Of a stretch of 62,000 nt of DNA, positions 1 through 9,160 are shown in pieces (position 1 is the stretch's first letter; every line of letters starts with the position of its first letter). Source of the DNA: Gnetum montanum (taxonomy: Eukaryota; Streptophyta; Gnetopsida; Gnetales; Gnetaceae); assembly GCA_015680685.1 (NCBI GenBank), contig MNCI01020421.1:155176-217175 (forward strand). The letters are read 5' to 3'. The notes below the pieces were generated by a model, which saw only the letters and a program-made list of their open reading frames with translations, did not search any database and was not told the origin of the DNA. The position numbers and the translations under genes are program-made.

Positions 1-923
1 AAATGCCTTGTGGGAATCCTAACTGCCTCTCTAATATCAAGCATACTTCGGGTTGTGAATAGGGGTTCGTCATGATCATCTCTTTCATGACGTCTATGAT
101 GTCTACGAGGTGGTTCCCTATTCTCCCTACATCCTTGCCCTTGTCCTAACTCCTCTTGACTTTCCTGTCGAGGCATTTCATCTCTTTTACCTTTACTCTC
201 TGCGTTATGCCCATGGTGGCTACGCCCAGATGTGGAAGGAGAGGGTGAATGATGAGATGAAGGAGAAGAAGAAGGGGATCCATCACCATGGTGATGTTTC
301 GTGCCTTCTCTTTGGCTGCTTCGGCCCCGATTGTTGTGACGATCAATGAGTCCGTCATTAGTGTGAGTAGTTGTTGCTACTGTGAACAGCTGGTGCTCAC
401 GGGGATCAGAGCCTGGAATATGTATCGTTGATCTAAGGCCCTGATGCCTAACGTCTTCACTAGACTGAGGATGAGGAACATCATTTTCTAAGAAACCCAT
501 CATGAGGGGTTCCTCGGCTCCTATTTCACTAATGACGTGGGGAAACTTGCCCTTCCATAGTGAATGTTGGCTCTCCTACCTTGCATCCCGAATACGTTGG
601 GCGTTTGTGGGTTGATAATCCCTTGTGTCAGGGTCATCCAAAACGTATTCTGCGAATAGCTCATGCATGCCAATCTGTGCCAAGGCACGGAAAAGCTTGT
701 TGGGAGCGGAGCGATCTGGGCGCAACACGATGTTACCTTGCATGTCTCTCCACCGCAGTTGCTAATCTTGATGGAAAACAAAGGTAAAATCTGGCACATA
801 CTCATCGGGATGAGTATATGTGACTTTGGATTGTTGAGGACATGGTTGATTGCGGTTATGCGTATGATCCTGACTTTGTCCTGTATTGTCCTTAGGTGAG
901 TTGATTTCGTGAGAAGAAGCCAT
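1..923 (-). pseudogene. gag: gag N-terminal part of a minus-strand Ty3/gypsy element
   Basis: Reading leftward from an ATG at 923 (MASSHEINSPKDN), one frame stays mostly open to the window edge, about 300 codons with roughly three stops. It passes through an Arg/Leu/Asp-rich stretch near 730-560 (VLRPDRSAPNKLFRALAQIG) and then a Ser/Pro/His-rich low-complexity stretch near 300-200. The start lies ~128 bp inside the primer-binding site at 1051-1068, which is where gag begins in a gypsy element. I infer gag from this position and from the composition; no zinc knuckle is reached inside the window. CpG is clearly more frequent here than in the A copies to the right, suggesting a younger insertion. 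Other open frames over this stretch are shadows. Confidence 0.65.
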
Positions 924-1050
924 TTCTATTGGTGTGCTAATTTTCACCGTTAGTTATGTTCTTAATTAACTGATTAACCCTAAGGTTCGTTTTAAGATCA
1001 CAACGATGTGAGTGATATCCCTTATGTTTAATTGGCGAAAAAACACTTAG

Positions 1051-1068
1051 TCCCCGGCAATGGCACCA
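1051..1068 (-). other. Primer-binding site, tRNA-Asp type
   Basis: The plus strand reads TCCCCGGCAATGGCACCA; the minus strand is TGGTGCCATTGCCGGGGA. It differs at two positions from TGGCGCCGTTGCCGGGGA, the tRNA-Asp-type primer site I know from plant gypsy elements. It starts two bases inside the LTR end at 1070, so minus-strand DNA synthesis would start here. It fixes both the LTR border and the element's orientation. Confidence 0.85.
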
Positions 1069-1069
1069 A

Positions 1070-1409
1070 TGATGAGTGGCGAGGTACCCCTACACTCAAC
1101 CATACGAATACGAGCGTGCACGCGCGATCCGGTTGAACTCCGCAGACTAAATGCCTTAACCCCACAAGAAACACTTGGGGTTAATCATTCGTTGTCTTCC
1201 CAGGCTTGCTTGTCAGTGTCACGGTGTATGGTTAAGCAAGTCTGAGGTATGTGATTTTTTTGGTATTTTTGGCTTATCTTCTATGCTATCAAGGGAAAGG
1301 GTTGAGAAACTAAGCTAACTCTAACTAAAGATCTAAGTCTAAGTTCACTAGCGTCAGCATCCGTTCCCACTTGCCAGACACACCCTAAACAATGCAACTG
1401 CGGCTTACC
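1070..1409 (+). repeat. Left arm of the ~340 bp inverted repeat
   Basis: This arm matches the reverse complement of 2146-2485 along its full length. By eye about nine in ten bases agree, including the stretch around GGTATGTGATTTTTTTGGTA with no change. The match fades at the GGCTTACC near 1402-1409. On the minus strand this is the U5 end of the LTR. Confidence 0.9.
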
Positions 1410-1499
1410 AAACGCTAATCGTTACTACGATCACCACACGTAACGCAAGTGCTCGAAGTGGTCGTACTGAGGCATCTATTTAGCTTAAGTATGATAAGA

Positions 1500-1776
1500 A
1501 GCCGATTCCTTAGCTAGCCGTACACACCCGTGGGTGCTCGTAACTAAGTCGTACTTATCACACATTCTAGCCTAGCAATGAGCAGCCGATTCCTCAACTA
1601 GCCATACACATCAGACTACTACTGGGATTACCAAGTGTAGAATCTTGGAATACGCTACTGGATTACCAAGCATCCAATGCTCGTAATTGAGTCGTACTCA
1701 TGCATTGCGTCAAACAGCCGATTCCTTGACTAGCCGTACACGTCCATAGACGCTCGTAATCAAGTCATACTTGAAC
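1500..1776. repeat. Degenerate direct repeats in the LTR centre
   Basis: The word GCCGATTCCT occurs at 1501, 1584 and 1717, each followed by an ACTAGCC(A/G)TACAC-like block. Two of the three are then followed by a GCTCGTAA(T/C)..AGTC(G/A)TACT block. These are three diverged units of an unequal direct repeat lying between the two inverted arms, on the transcribed side of the TATA box. Confidence 0.7.
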
Positions 1777-2020
1777 GCACTAGGAAAGCAATAAATAAAA
1801 GCAATAAATGAAACCACGTGTTGCAAGGTTTATCCACTCTAGTTCGTCTTTATTGTCGTACACAACTTGGGTTCAGGTTACAAGCTGCTCGAATAAAGAG
1901 CCATTCACTCTAGGACTCCTATTGCGGGCACATGGGAAAAATTCTAACTCTAGAGTGATCAATCTGCCAGAGCTTCACTACGTTTAGCCAGGATTGGGAA
2001 ATGAAGGGAGTGCCGCCTCT

Positions 2021-2028
2021 TATTTATA
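2021..2028 (-). promoter_or_regulatory. TATA box of the minus-strand LTR
   Basis: TATTTATA on the plus strand is TATAAATA on the minus strand, followed by AGAGGCGGCAC. It lies ~960 bp before the primer site in the direction of transcription, and its orientation agrees with the primer site and gag. Confidence 0.7.
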
Positions 2029-2046
2029 GATATGGTAGCAGGACGC

Positions 2047-2117
2047 GATATCGTGTACGCGATATCGCAGGAGAAGACGTGATATCGTGGCGGCCGCGAT
2101 ATCCCGTACGCGATATC
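2047..2117. promoter_or_regulatory. Cluster of five GATATC palindromes just upstream of the TATA box
   Basis: GATATC occurs at 2047, 2061, 2081, 2098 and 2112, mostly as CGATATCG or CGCGATATC, with GTACGCGATATCG present twice. On the minus strand the cluster is 20-90 bp upstream of the TATA box. It is unusually rich in CpG for this window. A binding array for a dimeric regulator is my inference. Confidence 0.75.
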
Positions 2118-2145
2118 GCGGCCCAGTGCATGTCGCATCTCATCA

Positions 2146-2485
2146 GTAAGCCACAGTTGCATAGTTCAGGGTGTGTCCGGTAAGTGGGAACGGATGCTGA
2201 TGCTAGTTAATTTAGACGTAGGACATTAGTTAGAGTTATCTTAGTTTCTCAAGCCTTTCCTCTCATAGCCTAGAAGATAAACCGAAAAATACCAAAAAAA
2301 TCACATACCTCAGACTTGCTTAACCATACACCGTGACACTTACAAGAAAGCCTAGGAAGACAACGAACGATTAACCCCAAGTGTTTCTTGTGGCGTTAAG
2401 GCATTTAGTCTGTGGAGTTCGACCGGATCGTGCGTGCACGCTCATATTCGTATGGTTGAGTGTAAGGGTACCTCGCCACTCATCA
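2146..2485 (-). repeat. Right arm of the ~340 bp inverted repeat
   Basis: This is the reverse complement of 1070-1409. On the minus strand it forms the U3 start of the LTR. The arm ends at CATCA (2485), directly against family A1 sequence. Confidence 0.9.
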
Positions 2486-3560
2486 CCAACAAAACAACAT
2501 AAAAAGTCCATGCTAAAGCCAAAAAGAAATGACAATAAATAGGCCAAGGCATGGAAGTAGGTGAGCCTACTAAAACCCACTCCTATTTTGTCCATTCCTA
2601 TGGGCTCTAATGCTCAAGTTGCTTCAACCAATCAATCAAGGGTGGATCCTAAGAAACAAGGGAAGAGGAAAGAGGCTAAGACACAACTACTCAAACATGA
2701 AGTTTACATCCTAGGATTCATGGAGTAAGTCCAAGTAAATAAGAATAAGAAGCCAATGGAATGGAATACGTTAAGAAATATTTGAAATAGAAGAATGCTT
2801 CCTTTAGCCTTTATGACCTGGTAATCTGCTCTACTACTCATCTTGAGGCACTAGTAAAAATGTTGATGTCTATCCCTATTAGTAAGTACATCCTTGCTAG
2901 TGAAGACTCCATTCATGAAATGATGGTACAACCTTCACCAAGGGAAGAAATGAGGTTAATGGTACTAGTGTTGCATGATAGTAAGGTCAGGACCAACTCC
3001 TAGGATGACAAAACAACCAAGGCCCCTCTCTTCATAATAATAAGGGTTTGACAATACAAGGTACATATGATGCACATGGATGATGTAGTAGCCACTAATG
3101 TTATATCCCATACCATTTTTGAATGTTTGGGCCTAGTGAAACACATGAAATAGACCTCAACTTCTACTCTCAATTACTTTAATGGATCTTAGGTTTTTAT
3201 TAAAGGTTCAATCTCTTTAGACTTCATGGAAAGGGAAAAATTCCCCATAATAGCCAATTTCTTAGTGATGGAGGAGATACCAAGATTCAATCTCATCCTT
3301 GGGAGGCCTTGGCTACCTCAATTATGAGATGTTTTCTCATCCATGCACAAAGAAATTCACTTCCCTTATGAGGAAGGTGAAATAATTATCCATAGTGATA
3401 GTGAAGTTCCTTTGACAATCAACAACATTGACATAGAACAAGGGTTTGAAGAGAAGTTCTAGGAAGAAACTCCCATTATTAATGATGAAGTGCAAAAGCC
3501 TATTAGAGTGGAAGTGTTCAAAATCAACAATAATGGAATTATGGATGCATCATGGAAACA
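2486..3560 (+). pseudogene. Family A1 copy 0: gag tail and protease (broken)
   Basis: This stretch aligns with 9490-10600 and 24160-25300. A frame through 2790-3450 reads LYDLVICSTTHLEALVKML, then HMDDVVATNVISHTIFECLG at about 3076-3135 (retropepsin active-site region, DDV where other copies have DDG), then the flap-side SISLDFMEREKFP, then FNLILGRPWL near 3290, the C-terminal protease motif. In-frame stops near 3001 and 3460 break it. The 5' part of the element is missing because the minus-strand LTR inserted at 2485. No reverse transcriptase follows; the sequence goes directly into 3' noncoding repeats. Confidence 0.75.
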
Positions 3561-4498
3561 GATTTGTGATTAGTGAGGAAAATGGAGAAAATAAGATCAT
3601 GTAACATTGGCCATACACCTTTCCTAATCTTTTGAAGATTAGGAAATGCTTGCACAGTTGAATGTATATTTCCTATTCTCTTATTTTATGATCACAGCCA
3701 TGTGGCCTTGTTTTTTGTTTTCTAACCATAATTTAACCATTTTTTTACCTTAGTTTACTCTTATTTAGCATCTAACATATAATTTACTTCTATCTAGAGT
3801 TTAAATTTTTATGCCTTGTTTATTTTGAAATGTAAAACCTAAAAATACCATAAAAATTTTAAAACTTTAAAAATATAAAAATCTTTAAAAAGTAAAACTT
3901 GGAATAAATTTTTTTTCCTTAAAGTGTACATGGTCCAAAATTTCCTAAAACTTGCAAAACACACATGACCTATCATGACAAAAAGGTAGCAAAACACAAA
4001 GGCTCACCATGGCCTAAAATTGGAAACATGTACAACCTACCATGGCTTAAAATTGGAAATATGTATGACTCACCATGGCCTAAAATTAACAACATCTTTT
4101 ATGACCTATTTTTTTTATCTATGTTAACACTTTAGTTTTCATTTTAGCCTAGTTAATTTGTATTTTTACTCTACTGAATGTTGCCTCATAACCACATGAT
4201 TCAAACAATATAGCCTAATGTAGCATCATAACATGACCAAAATGTGAAATGCATAAGATGCATAAAACTAAAAATGCTAGATTGTATAAGAAAAATTAAT
4301 ATTTTAAAATAATAACAATAATAATAAATATGTTACTTGAAACATCTATAACTAATAGCCATGATCACATAGTATGCCAAGACTTTAATTAACAAAAACA
4401 TAAAAAATAAATAGAAGTACAATAGCTCTATCTACATCATGTAGCAATAATGTAAAGAAATAATAATACCTGTCTCACAAGTAAATAATGGTTCAAAG
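3561..4498 (+). other. 3' noncoding region of A1 copy 0
   Basis: AT-rich DNA with no credible frame. It contains three units of the ACCATGGCCTAAAATTGG repeat at ~3995-4090 and a simple AATAATAATAAATAT stretch near 4312-4330 that recurs at 30285-30305. It ends at the LTR start at 4499. Confidence 0.6.
3995..4100 (+). repeat. ACCATGGCCTTAAA short tandem repeat, copy 0
   Basis: Three units of about 40 bp built on (A/C)CATGGC(C/T)TAAAATTGGAAA. The same motif recurs after the protease or integrase of each A copy. Confidence 0.7.
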
Positions 4499-5965
4499 TG
4501 AAACACCACAAAATTTTATGTGATAGCCAATATTCATCATGTAGCTTTCACCCCATGAAACCTAAGGTAAAACTTCATTGTAAATGTGAAGATTGTAACC
4601 CATGAGGGGTAATATCACATGTTCCATACTTTTGAGGTTGAAAAATGTCTCATAAGTGTCAAAGAAGCATTCTGCGATTAAAAAAAGTCACCTAGTACCT
4701 ATATTTAGGCTTGGTGGGTTTAAAATTACCTTTTGAAATGCCAAAAATGGTAGTTTGATGGGTTTTATCAAGTTATATATTCTTCTACACTAAAAAAATT
4801 TAGGGGATAAATCTCACCTACCTTTAGCATGGAGGAGTGGAGGATTTTCCTTTAGCCTAGAACTTTTCCCCGCAACATGGAAACTACATGTCCATAGTGT
4901 GGAAACCATAAGAGCTAGGTTTTAACACTTCATGCACTCCAACATTGACTAGCCACTTCAAGAAGCATGGAAAAGGGCTCAGCATGAATGATTCATCTCC
5001 ATCCTAAAAGGTGTGTCCATATTACTATTTATAGTAAAAGGAATCGCCATGGGAAAAGACACTTACTATATATGATAGCCCCCCAAATTTGGTCACCCAT
5101 CTTACCTATACGAGGTAGGAATTTGTAGCCAAATTATAGCCTAATCATAGCCATGTTATAGCTCCATTCATGGCCAAAAACCTATAAACACCAACCTCAA
5201 ACATCATTTATAGCTTCAACAAGTTTTGGCACACATACTATTATTGTTCTACCATTTTTCAACATTTAGCAATTTTTCTCAAGGTTTCATACTTTTGATA
5301 GTTTAATGATTTTTTGCACCTAGAAACTTTTGTAGTTCCACAATTTTTCACAATTTCAAACTTGACATTTTCAAGAACTAAATAGATCTTGCAATCTCCC
5401 ATGTTTGCATTCTCTTGAACCCAATGTGGAAGCACTATAACTCAATTACCTTGAGATGTATAGATTTTTGGTCTTAACAATGCATTTCAAGGATTACCAA
5501 CCCCCAATGTGGAGCAACCTGACATCAAATTTATTACATTTCTCACCCCCAAAATAGTAATCCAAATTTTATATCTACAATTTGCAATAGAAGATATTCC
5601 AATGCATTAAGAGTGGCTTGTTATCTAGATCATGGAGCATACCACACCGGCTTCAATGAGCCTTGAACTCCTATCTCAGCAAACCCTCCTTTTCTCTCTC
5701 ATGGGCATTTATTATACATATTTCTATAACATTTCCTTTATTTTCTTAATAAATTTTTAAAGTTTCATTTTTTATGTGCACTCTACATTTTTCTTCCATT
5801 TTATAGATCTATAATTTCTCATTATTATTTGCATCATTCATTTTGCATTTCCCAAAGTCCCTAGTTGATCTATTAGATTGGCTAGGATATACTAAATCAT
5901 AGTTTTTCTAGATCCATTATTTTTTCTAGCAAATCATTTTTTTAGTTGTAATAGTTTTCTTCACA
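4499..5965 (+). mobile_element. A1 LTR shared by copy 0 (3') and copy 1 (5')
   Basis: It starts TGAAACACCACAAAATTTTA and ends about CTTCACA at 5965, just before the primer-site-like CTAGAAGAAAGACC. It aligns with the LTR at 13497-14922 over most of its length, for example the GAAGATTGTAACCCATGAGG block and CCAAAAATGGTAGTTTGATG. A TATA box lies at 5183. Copy 0 internal sequence precedes it and copy 1 leader and gag follow, so it serves two internal regions. Confidence 0.75.
5183..5190 (+). promoter_or_regulatory. TATA box of A1 LTR (4499 copy)
   Basis: TATAAACA after AAAAACC, about 685 bp into the LTR, aligned with TATAAAAA at 14192 in the other A1 LTR. Confidence 0.6.
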
Positions 5966-7330
5966 CTAGAAGAAAGACCTTTGCCCAAGTTCTACATCTA
6001 AATATTTTTGTCAATTTTTCTGCCACAAAACCAATGTTACAATCCATCCTCCTATAATTAAACCGTAGCATGAAAGTTGTAGGTGTTTGGGTTTTTAACA
6101 TTTACATAGTAGTTATTGTGAATTTCAAAGCCAATTTTGACATCCCACCAAAATATTTAAAGAATCAATGTTGCCTCTTCTCTCTTATGACCAAAACTGT
6201 AGTGTGGAGGTTGGAGGTGGTTGGGTGATGAATTTTCATATTAGTTGCTATGAACTTTTCAGCCCAAATCCAACATTGAAATATTTCCCCTCATTCTCCT
6301 TTTTGGTACCAATTTCTTTCTTCCAGTTGCTAAAGTGGGTGGTGAAACCCTACCAAGATCCATTCAACTTTTGGAAGTTAGCTTCCCCCCATCTTTCCAA
6401 TGTAAGAAAATCGGCAGCCTACCAAAACAAGTTCCTAGTAAAAACTACCAAAATTTACACTTGAGTCTTTAGCCTTTCCCCACATCATCATTGGATTAGA
6501 AGGAGTGAGATTCCCATCATCTCACCCCCCCTTCTTTCCCCCTGCCATACCTAGCATAAAGGCAATTAGAAGGCCAATGTTGGTGAAGCTTGTTATCAAC
6601 TTTCCACTTTGGTTTTTAGCCTTTCCCCCCATCAACATTGGAATAGAATATATGAGATTCCCATCATCTCAACCCATTTCTTTCCCTTCCCACCTCCCCC
6701 CTGCCACCCATCCCCACACCTCCACCACACCCCCTGCACCNCCCTTCTTTTTCCCCTTACCATACCTAGCATAGAGGTAGTTGGGAGGATAGTGTGGGTA
6801 AGGCTTAGTACTAACTTTCATAGCTTTCTATTTTTGGTAAAGGGATAAACCCCCATTATTGCCCACTTTGTAGTTATAGAAATTTTTCCATTTTCTACCA
6901 TTTTTTCTTTCTTTAGGCATTTTTGAATTCCACTTGTTGGAATTTACTTCTAGTTTTTCATTTTACAACTTATTTTAAGCCATTTTTAATAAAATAACCA
7001 TGTCTTTCTAGAAATCCATCAAGTTGTCCCTCATCTTCATTAGCAAAGGTTCTATCCAACAAGCCATGAGAGTCTACGATACCAAAGGCATTGTTATCAT
7101 TAAATGTAGGTAGTATTTGAGGGTCAAGGGAAAAATCCTAGTTTTGTAGACATAAATGAAGACTGATATATCTTCATTTGTGCGAAAATACAAGCTAGCA
7201 TGCTAATTCCACATTTGGAGCTAGAAGCCAAAAATGGAGTTCAAACTCATCCACCGCAATGATAAGGAGTACATCTCTTTCCCCTATGAATGAATACTTA
7301 TAACTGATATCTATATTGGTATCTTAGAGT
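5966..7330 (+). other. 5' leader of A1 copy 1
   Basis: It begins with the primer-site-like CTAGAAGAAAGACC. The leader is noncoding and holds two diverged copies of a 145-330 bp unit (6469-6890). A single N at 6741 sits in a C-rich run. The part from about 7020 to 7330 may already belong to the gag reading region, but stops prevent a clear start. Confidence 0.55.
6469..6890 (+). repeat. Tandem repeat in A1 leader, two units
   Basis: Unit one (6469-6613) and unit two (6614-6890) both run TTTAGCCTTTCCCC, ATCA(T/A)CATTGGA, GAGATTCCCATCATCTCA, a C/T-rich run, CCATACCTAGCATA(A/G)AGG, and (G/A)TGTG or TTGGTGAAGCTT-like ends. The same units occur in the copy 3 leader (15373-15900). Confidence 0.75.
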
Positions 7331-8267
7331 AATTGATTAAGATGGAGGAGGAAGGGATAAACATAGCACAGAGAAATAATAGGAAGAGAAGGATGAATTT
7401 AGGATAGAATCTACACTTGAAAACATCCTGGAAGGATTATTCCAACAAACTTTCCCTAAGGTTACAACACCTTCCTTTAATGCCTTTGTTTTCTCCATAG
7501 GCATGGTGTTACCATCTTCCACTTCCTCCTATTGTATCATGATTGATCCCATGTTGATGATACCCACATGTCAAAATCAATCAATGCCACATTCCATGGC
7601 CTATAAGCCAATGATGCCTTTTGTGATACAACTCCTATCTATAAAACCATTAATGGTGGTTTTTACCACTACAAGTCCACTTCCCACTCGTGTGGAAGCC
7701 ACCATGGAACCCTAAGAAACTCAAGGGTCACACACTCCTGTCATTCCATTTGTGCCTTAGGTATTAGCACAAACATCCTTTTCCTTGTTTGATCCACAAG
7801 CTATGACCATAACACAATCACTCCTTTCTATATTGTAACTCATTGCAAGGTCACATGCCTTGCAACAAATTCCATAGCCATATGTGCAAGCCCCATAGCC
7901 AATAGGGCCACCATAAGATTTGGATCAAGCCTTCCAAATGATCCAAAACCTAACAAATGAGTTAAAGAGGCTTAAATCCTCTACTTTCCAAAGTATCAAG
8001 ATTATAAATTTCTACCAAGATGATCCCATTAGTCCTATGCTCCCACACTTGACACTTCCTTCTAGTGTCCATATCCCTCAGTTTAGCAAATACAATGGTG
8101 AAGGTGACCCTAATGCTTATAGCCTTCAGATTTGAATGCTTGCTATTGTAGTAGTCACCTCATACCATCATGAGGATTTTCCTATGTCCTTGAATAAGAA
8201 AGCACTTAATTGGTATTGCACCTTGCCTAGAGGATCCATATCCTCTCTAAAGGATTTCATAACCTAG

Positions 8268-8345
8268 TTTGTCAACTACTTAAGTATAACCTATTTAGAA
8301 GTTTGTCAACTACTTAAGTATAAGTTGTTTAGAAGTTTGTCAATA
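8268..8345 (+). repeat. Local tandem duplication in copy 1 gag
   Basis: GTTTGTCAACTACTTAAGTATAA occurs twice about 36 bp apart, and a third partial GTTTGTCAA follows. The intervening (C/G)(C/T)T(A/G)TTTAGAA is repeated too. The other A copies lack it. Confidence 0.8.
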
Positions 8346-9076
8346 GTGGAATGGGCTACTGAATGAAATACTAGAGCCTATAGCTAGAGCCCATCATTTA
8401 TTCATATTCAAGGAGGTGGTGAATGACTTTATCAAGTCCAAGATTCACTACCTTGACTTGAGATCCCTTAGCCAAGTGTTTTCCCAGACAAAGAATATAG
8501 AGGATGCTATGAAGGCTAGTTATGATCCAACCTATATAGCATATCAAAATCAACATACACAGAGAGAGAAAGAGAAGAACAAACAAAACAACATGACCAT
8601 AGAAACTATGACCAAAGAAGCAAAGATCATAAACTAGAGGCCAAGGGCCAACCCACCTAAGGTTCCCACTAATGACTATAATAACTAAGCATTAACCTTT
8701 GGGACCATTGCATCAACAATAATGAAACCTAATTTTGAAAGAAAGGATAGGTCCAAGTACACTACACTACCATTAAAACCATCAGAGCTACTAGACCAAA
8801 TTTTAAAAAGTGGGCATATTTAATACAAGAAGATGTTTGAATCCTCCCTAAATAAGCATGATAGACTCTATGAAATAGCAAAAGATCCCACTTGAGTAAT
8901 AAAATATGACCCATAATTACCTAAGTACTTTGAGTTAGACCACTTCTACCATTTTCACCAATTGTTTGGTTATGACATAGAATTTTGCCTCATGCTAAAG
9001 GATGATAGATAAGGGGAAACTAGTCTTAGATGCTTCCTTAAAGCTTGACCTTAGAATTTCTTAAAGCTTCTTCCTG

Positions 9077-9155
9077 GATGATCCCATGAGTCCTATGCTC
9101 CCACACTTGACCTTAGTCCTATGAATTTCAGGATGATAGATAAGGGGAAACTAGT
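9077..9155 (+). repeat. Displaced gag-core fragment with flanking duplication
   Basis: GATGATCCCATGAGTCCTAT at 9077 and the bases after it match the gag core at 8020-8053, about 1.05 kb upstream. The flanking GATGATAGATAAGGGGAAAC occurs on both sides (9001 and 9131). This looks like template switching during reverse transcription or repair. Confidence 0.7.
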
Positions 9156-9160
9156 AGATA

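Larger units (their letters stand above)
1070..2485 (-). mobile_element. 5' LTR (1416 bp) of the minus-strand gypsy element, with long inverted ends
   Basis: Borders are TGATGAGTGG at 1070 and its exact reverse complement CCACTCATCA ending at 2485. On the minus strand the order is U3 (2485 to about 2000), TATA box (2028-2021), R/U5, then primer site (1068-1051) and gag. The first and last ~340 bp are inverted copies of each other, so the LTR could fold into one large hairpin. The partner LTR would lie left of the window. At 2486 the sequence switches abruptly to family A1, so this element inserted into an A1 copy. Confidence 0.8.
7331..9160 (+). pseudogene. gag: gag of A1 copy 1 (broken)
   Basis: The N-terminal part includes MVLPSSTSSYCIMIDPMLMI (7503). 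The capsid-like core is clear: INFYQDDPISPMLPHLTLPS, then PQFSKYNGEGDPNAY (8074-8120), the conserved opening of the plant gypsy gag core, followed in a shifted frame by MSLNKKALNWYCTLPRGSIS (8187-8245). The tail contains FYHFHQLFGYDIEFCLMLKDD near 8944, the His-x4-Gly-x4-Cys-like box of Tat/gypsy gag with its first Cys missing. Several stops and frameshifts kill it. A 37-bp local triplication (8268-8345) and a displaced gag fragment (9077-9113) are copy-specific scars. Confidence 0.8.

Noticed and set aside
1060-1245. Short plus-strand frame at the LTR border
   Set aside because: It crosses the primer site and the inverted arm in the direction opposite to the element; no motif.
6505-6848. Pro/Ser-rich plus-strand frames in the leader
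   Set aside because: They come from a C/T-rich tandem repeat and differ between the two units; an N at 6741 lies inside.
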